From Georgenia_A wangjunii (GTDB taxonomy: Bacteria > Actinomycetota > Actinomycetes > Actinomycetales > Actinomycetaceae): a stretch of DNA of 64,000 bases. Position numbers and translations under genes: made by a program. Position 1 is the stretch's first letter. Every line of letters begins with the position of its first letter. The notes beneath the pieces were generated by a model. The model did no database searches and had not been told where the DNA came from. It worked only from the letters and a program-made list of their open reading frames with translations. Location: the NCBI RefSeq assembly GCF_036421915.1, contig NZ_JAZGOM010000002.1, one strand, 5' to 3'. Of the stretch, positions 60,910 to 64,000 are shown one piece after another.

Positions 60910-62423
60910 GCGGCACGCTGCGGGACCCGCTCGACCGACGCCTCCCCCGGATCGCGGGCCCGTGCGGGCTCGTCATCTTCGGCGTCACCGGGGACCTCGC
61001 CAAGCGCAAGCTCATGCCCGCGGTCTACGACCTCGCCAACCGCGGCCTCCTGCCGCCGGCGTTCGCGCTCACCGGGTTCGCCCGGCGCGACTGGTCGACC
61101 GAGGACTTCGCCAAGGTCGTCCACGACGCCGTGCGGGAGCACGCGCGCACGCCGTTCGACGAGCGCACGTGGGAGCACCTCGCCTCCGGGTTCCGCTTCG
61201 TCCAGGGCGAGTTCGACGACGACGCCGCGTTCGACACCCTCGCGGAGACCGTCCGGGCCCTCGACGAGGAGCGCGGGACCGGCGGGAACCACGCGTTCTA
61301 CCTCTCGGTCCCGCCGGGCTCCTTCCCGCTCGTGTGCTCCCAGCTCGCCCGCTCGGGGCTGTCGTCACCGGCGCCGGACACGTGGCGCCGCGTCGTCATC
61401 GAGAAGCCGTTCGGCCACGACCTCACGTCGGCCCGCGAGCTGAACGACGTGGTCTCCGACGTCTTCTCGGCCGACTCCGTGTTCCGCATCGACCACTACC
61501 TCGGCAAGGAGACGGTCCAGAACATCCTCGCCCTGCGGTTCGCCAACCAGCTCTTCGAGCCGATCTGGAACGCGCACTACGTCGACCACGTCCAGATCAC
61601 GATGGCCGAGGACATCGGCATCGGCAGCCGCGCCGGCTACTACGACGGCATCGGCGCCGCCCGGGACGTCATCCAGAACCACCTCCTCCAGCTCCTCGCG
61701 CTCACGGCGATGGAGGAGCCCGTCTCCTTCGACCCCGCCGCGCTGCGGGCCGAGAAGGAGAAGGTGCTCTCCGCCGTCCGCCTCGGCGACGACCTCGACG
61801 CGACGACGGCCCGCGGGCAGTACGACGCGGGGTGGCAGGCCGGCAAGCACGTGCGCGGCTACCTCGAGGAGGACGGGATCTCCCCCGACTCCCTCACCGA
61901 GACCTACGCCGCGCTGCGCCTCGAGGTGGACACCCGCCGCTGGGCGGGCGTGCCGTTCTACCTCCGCGCCGGCAAGCGCCTCGGGCGCCGGGTGACGGAG
62001 ATCGCCGTCGTCTTCAAGCGGGCGCCGCACCTGCCGTTCGACCTCGGCGCGACCGAGGAGCTCGGGCAGAACGCGCTCGTCATCCGCGTCCAGCCGGACG
62101 AGGGCGTGACGATCCGCTTCGGGTCCAAGGTCCCCGGCACCGCGATGGAGGTGCGGGACGTGACGATGGACTTCGGGTACGGCCACGCCTTCACGGAGAA
62201 CTCCCCCGAGGCGTACGAGCGTCTCATCCTCGATGTGCTCCTCGGCGACCCGCCGCTCTTCCCGCGCCAGCGGGAGGTCGAGCTGTCCTGGGAGATCCTC
62301 GACCCGGTCACCGCGCACTGGGCCGCCTCGAGGGGGATCGAGACCTACCGCCCCGGCTCGTGGGGCCCACGCGGCGCGGAGCAGATGCTCGCGCGCGACG
62401 GCCGCACCTGGCGGATGCCATGA
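60906..62423 (+). CDS. zwf: Glucose-6-phosphate 1-dehydrogenase
   Basis: A 505-residue NADP-dependent enzyme: VIFGVTGDLAKRKLMPAVYD near residue 22, EKPFGHDL, the substrate motif RIDHYLGKETVQNILALRFA near residue 195 with its catalytic His, and NALVIRVQPDEGVTIRFGSK. It commits glucose-6-phosphate to the pentose-phosphate pathway. ATG at 60906 overlaps the pgi stop (ATGA). Confidence 0.97.
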   Translation: MSGTLRDPLDRRLPRIAGPCGLVIFGVTGDLAKRKLMPAVYDLANRGLLPPAFALTGFARRDWSTEDFAKVVHDAVREHARTPFDERTWEHLASGFRFVQGEFDDDAAFDTLAETVRALDEERGTGGNHAFYLSVPPGSFPLVCSQLARSGLSSPAPDTWRRVVIEKPFGHDLTSARELNDVVSDVFSADSVFRIDHYLGKETVQNILALRFANQLFEPIWNAHYVDHVQITMAEDIGIGSRAGYYDGIGAARDVIQNHLLQLLALTAMEEPVSFDPAALRAEKEKVLSAVRLGDDLDATTARGQYDAGWQAGKHVRGYLEEDGISPDSLTETYAALRLEVDTRRWAGVPFYLRAGKRLGRRVTEIAVVFKRAPHLPFDLGATEELGQNALVIRVQPDEGVTIRFGSKVPGTAMEVRDVTMDFGYGHAFTENSPEAYERLILDVLLGDPPLFPRQREVELSWEILDPVTAHWAASRGIETYRPGSWGPRGAEQMLARDGRTWRMP

Positions 62424-62439
62424 CGCAGGAGAGCAACCG

Positions 62440-63363
62440 ATGATCGTCACCATGCCCGCAACGACCTCGGCCGCCGTCAGTGCGCGGCTCGTCGACGTGC
62501 GCGAGTCGACCGGCGTCGCGGCGCTCGGGCGCGTCCTCACGCTCATCATCGTCGCCACCGACGACGAGGTCGCCGAGCGCGCCATCCAGTCCGCCAACGG
62601 GGCCTCGCGCGAGCACCCCTGCCGGATCATCGTCATCGTCCCCGACGGCGGGCCCGGCGAGGCCGAGCTCGACGCCGAGATCCGGGTCGGCGGGGACGCC
62701 GGTGCGAGCGAGGTCGTCGTCCTGCGGCCCCGCGGCGAGGCCCAGCAGGCGCCCGACGCGCTCGTCATCCCGCTCCTCCTCCCGGACGCGCCGCTCGTGG
62801 CGTGGTGGCCGGGCGCCCCGCCCGCGGACCCGGCGAACGACCCGATCGGGGCGATGGCGCAGCGGCGCATCACCGACGTCACGTCGTCGCCGGAGCCGCT
62901 CACCGCGCTCCACCGCCTCGCGGAGGCCTACTCCCCCGGCGACACCGACCTCGCGTGGTCCCGGGTGACGCTGTGGCGCGGCCTGCTCGCCGCGGCGGTC
63001 GACGAGCCGCCGCACGAGGCGATCACGGGCGCCACCGTCACCGGGGCCGCCGGGCGGCCGTCGGTGCACATGCTCGCGGCGTGGATCGCCGAGCGCCTCG
63101 AGGTGCCCGTCCGGGTCGCCGTCCAGTCGTGCGAGGCGATCACGACGGTCGAGCTCGAGCGCGCGAGCGGGTCGATCACCCTGCACCGCAACGCGGGCTC
63201 GTCCGTCGCGCGGCTCACGCGCCCCGGGCGCCCGGACCAGCGCATCAACCTGCCGCTGCGATCCGTCGAGGACTGCCTCATCGAGGAGCTGCGCCGGCTC
63301 GACCCCGACCAGACCTACGGGCGGGCGCTCACCCGCGGCCTGCCCACCGTGGAGGAGACATGA
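62440..63363 (+). CDS. opcA: Glucose-6-phosphate dehydrogenase assembly protein OpcA
   Basis: A 307-residue OpcA: ALGRVLTLIIVATDDEVAER, REHPCRIIVIVPDG, LVIPLLLPDAPLVAWWPGAP, DPIGAMAQRRITDVT and SVHMLAAWIAERLEVPVRVA are the conserved blocks. It activates or assembles glucose-6-phosphate dehydrogenase. ATG at 62440 after AGGAG; its stop overlaps the pgl ATG. Confidence 0.95.
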   Translation: MIVTMPATTSAAVSARLVDVRESTGVAALGRVLTLIIVATDDEVAERAIQSANGASREHPCRIIVIVPDGGPGEAELDAEIRVGGDAGASEVVVLRPRGEAQQAPDALVIPLLLPDAPLVAWWPGAPPADPANDPIGAMAQRRITDVTSSPEPLTALHRLAEAYSPGDTDLAWSRVTLWRGLLAAAVDEPPHEAITGATVTGAAGRPSVHMLAAWIAERLEVPVRVAVQSCEAITTVELERASGSITLHRNAGSSVARLTRPGRPDQRINLPLRSVEDCLIEELRRLDPDQTYGRALTRGLPTVEET

Positions 63364-64000
63364 GCGAGGCCGCGCCCGACGCCCAACGGGTCGTCGTCGT
63401 CCACCCGGACGCCGACCTGCTCGCCCGCGCGGCGGGCGCCCGGTTCCTCCTCACGCTGCTCGACGAGCAGTCGGTGCGCACGCCGGTGCACGTCGCGCTG
63501 ACCGGCGGGACGATCGGGACGGCCATGCTCCGTGCCGCCGCCGAGGACCCGCTGCGCGACGTCGTCGACTGGAGCGGCGTCCACGTGTGGTGGGGCGACG
63601 AGCGGTACGGGCCGGCCGGTCACGCGGACCGGAACGAGACCCAGGCGCGCGAGGCCCTCCTCGACGCGCTGCCGATCCCGGCGGAGAACGTCCACCCCGT
63701 GCCCGGGCCCGACGTCGTCGGGAGCCTCGAGGAGGCGGCGCAGGCCTACACGGCCGAGCTGCGCGCCCACGCCCCTGAGGGCGCCGAGCTGCCGGACCTC
63801 GCCGTCGTGCTCCTCGGCGTCGGCCCGGACGCGCACGTCGCCTCGCTCTTCCCGGGGAAGCCTTCGCTCGGCGTGGCGGGGTTCGGCGCGCTCGCCGAGG
63901 CGGACTCCCCCAAGCCGCCGCCGGAGCGCATCAGCCTCACGCTGGCGAGCCTGTGCGCCGGGCGCCAGGTGTGGCTGCTCGCCGCGGGGTCCGAGAAGGC
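63360..64000 (+). CDS. pgl: 6-phosphogluconolactonase (C-terminus beyond window)
   Basis: The first 213 residues of a DevB-type lactonase: VVVVHPDADLLARAAGARFL, HVALTGGTIGTAML, VHVWWGDERYGPAGHADRNE with the substrate-binding residues, and LAVVLLGVGPDAHVASLFPG near residue 150. It hydrolyses 6-phosphogluconolactone made by zwf. ATG at 63360 overlaps the opcA stop. The right edge cuts the gene. Confidence 0.93.
   Translation, partial: MSEAAPDAQRVVVVHPDADLLARAAGARFLLTLLDEQSVRTPVHVALTGGTIGTAMLRAAAEDPLRDVVDWSGVHVWWGDERYGPAGHADRNETQAREALLDALPIPAENVHPVPGPDVVGSLEEAAQAYTAELRAHAPEGAELPDLAVVLLGVGPDAHVASLFPGKPSLGVAGFGALAEADSPKPPPERISLTLASLCAGRQVWLLAAGSEK

Overview
The window is chromosomal DNA of a high-GC Actinomycetota, most likely a Micrococcales bacterium. 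Support comes from the mycothiol-linked enzymes (ArsC type, maleylpyruvate-isomerase family), a DUF222/HNH gene behind an actinobacterial-type SOS box, OpcA beside glucose-6-phosphate dehydrogenase, an ACT-domain prephenate dehydrogenase, and GTG starts with 4-bp stop/start overlaps. Genus cannot be settled from the sequence alone.

Layout. (1) 0-4 kb: arsenic resistance: a divergent ArsR repressor (cut by the left edge), a flavoprotein, an Acr3 arsenite exporter and two ArsC-type arsenate reductases. (2) 5-11 kb: two large convergent secreted plant-polysaccharide proteins, an LPXTG-anchored GH43 enzyme and a Tat-exported (alpha/alpha)-barrel-like enzyme with a pectin-type N-terminal domain; a LacI-type operator precedes the second. 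(3) 11-36 kb: a patchwork accessory region of small oxidoreductases and hydrolases, four TetR- or MerR-type regulators with readable palindromic operators, two DUF305 genes (one a fragment), a serine recombinase, an IS21 element, an IS3 element, and many broken genes. It ends at a tRNA-Pro preceded by an excisionase and a wrecked integrase, the usual arrangement of an island inserted in a tRNA gene. (4) 37-40 kb: a VOC protein, a membrane protein, and the SOS-box HNH gene. (5) 40-55 kb: the conserved minus-strand block ctaB, xerD, parA, scpA, scpB, rluB, an MBL hydrolase, tyrA, cmk, plsC, der. It is interrupted between plsC and der by two oppositely oriented luciferase-like oxidoreductase genes, one fused to a BBE-type FAD oxidase. 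(6) 55.7-64 kb: the pentose-phosphate operon tkt-tal-pgi-zwf-opcA-pgl, with pgl cut by the right edge.

The most informative points are: an IS21 insertion with an exact 5-bp target duplication that splits a gene whose two halves can be rejoined in frame; a roughly 270-residue Gly/Arg/Ser-rich extension on RluB; tandem duplications of gene 3' ends at three separate loci; a family of GTTGCA-type dyads scattered around the serine recombinase; and a luciferase-like/BBE fusion enzyme inside a core operon. No CRISPR array, rRNA or clearly new multi-gene defence system was seen.
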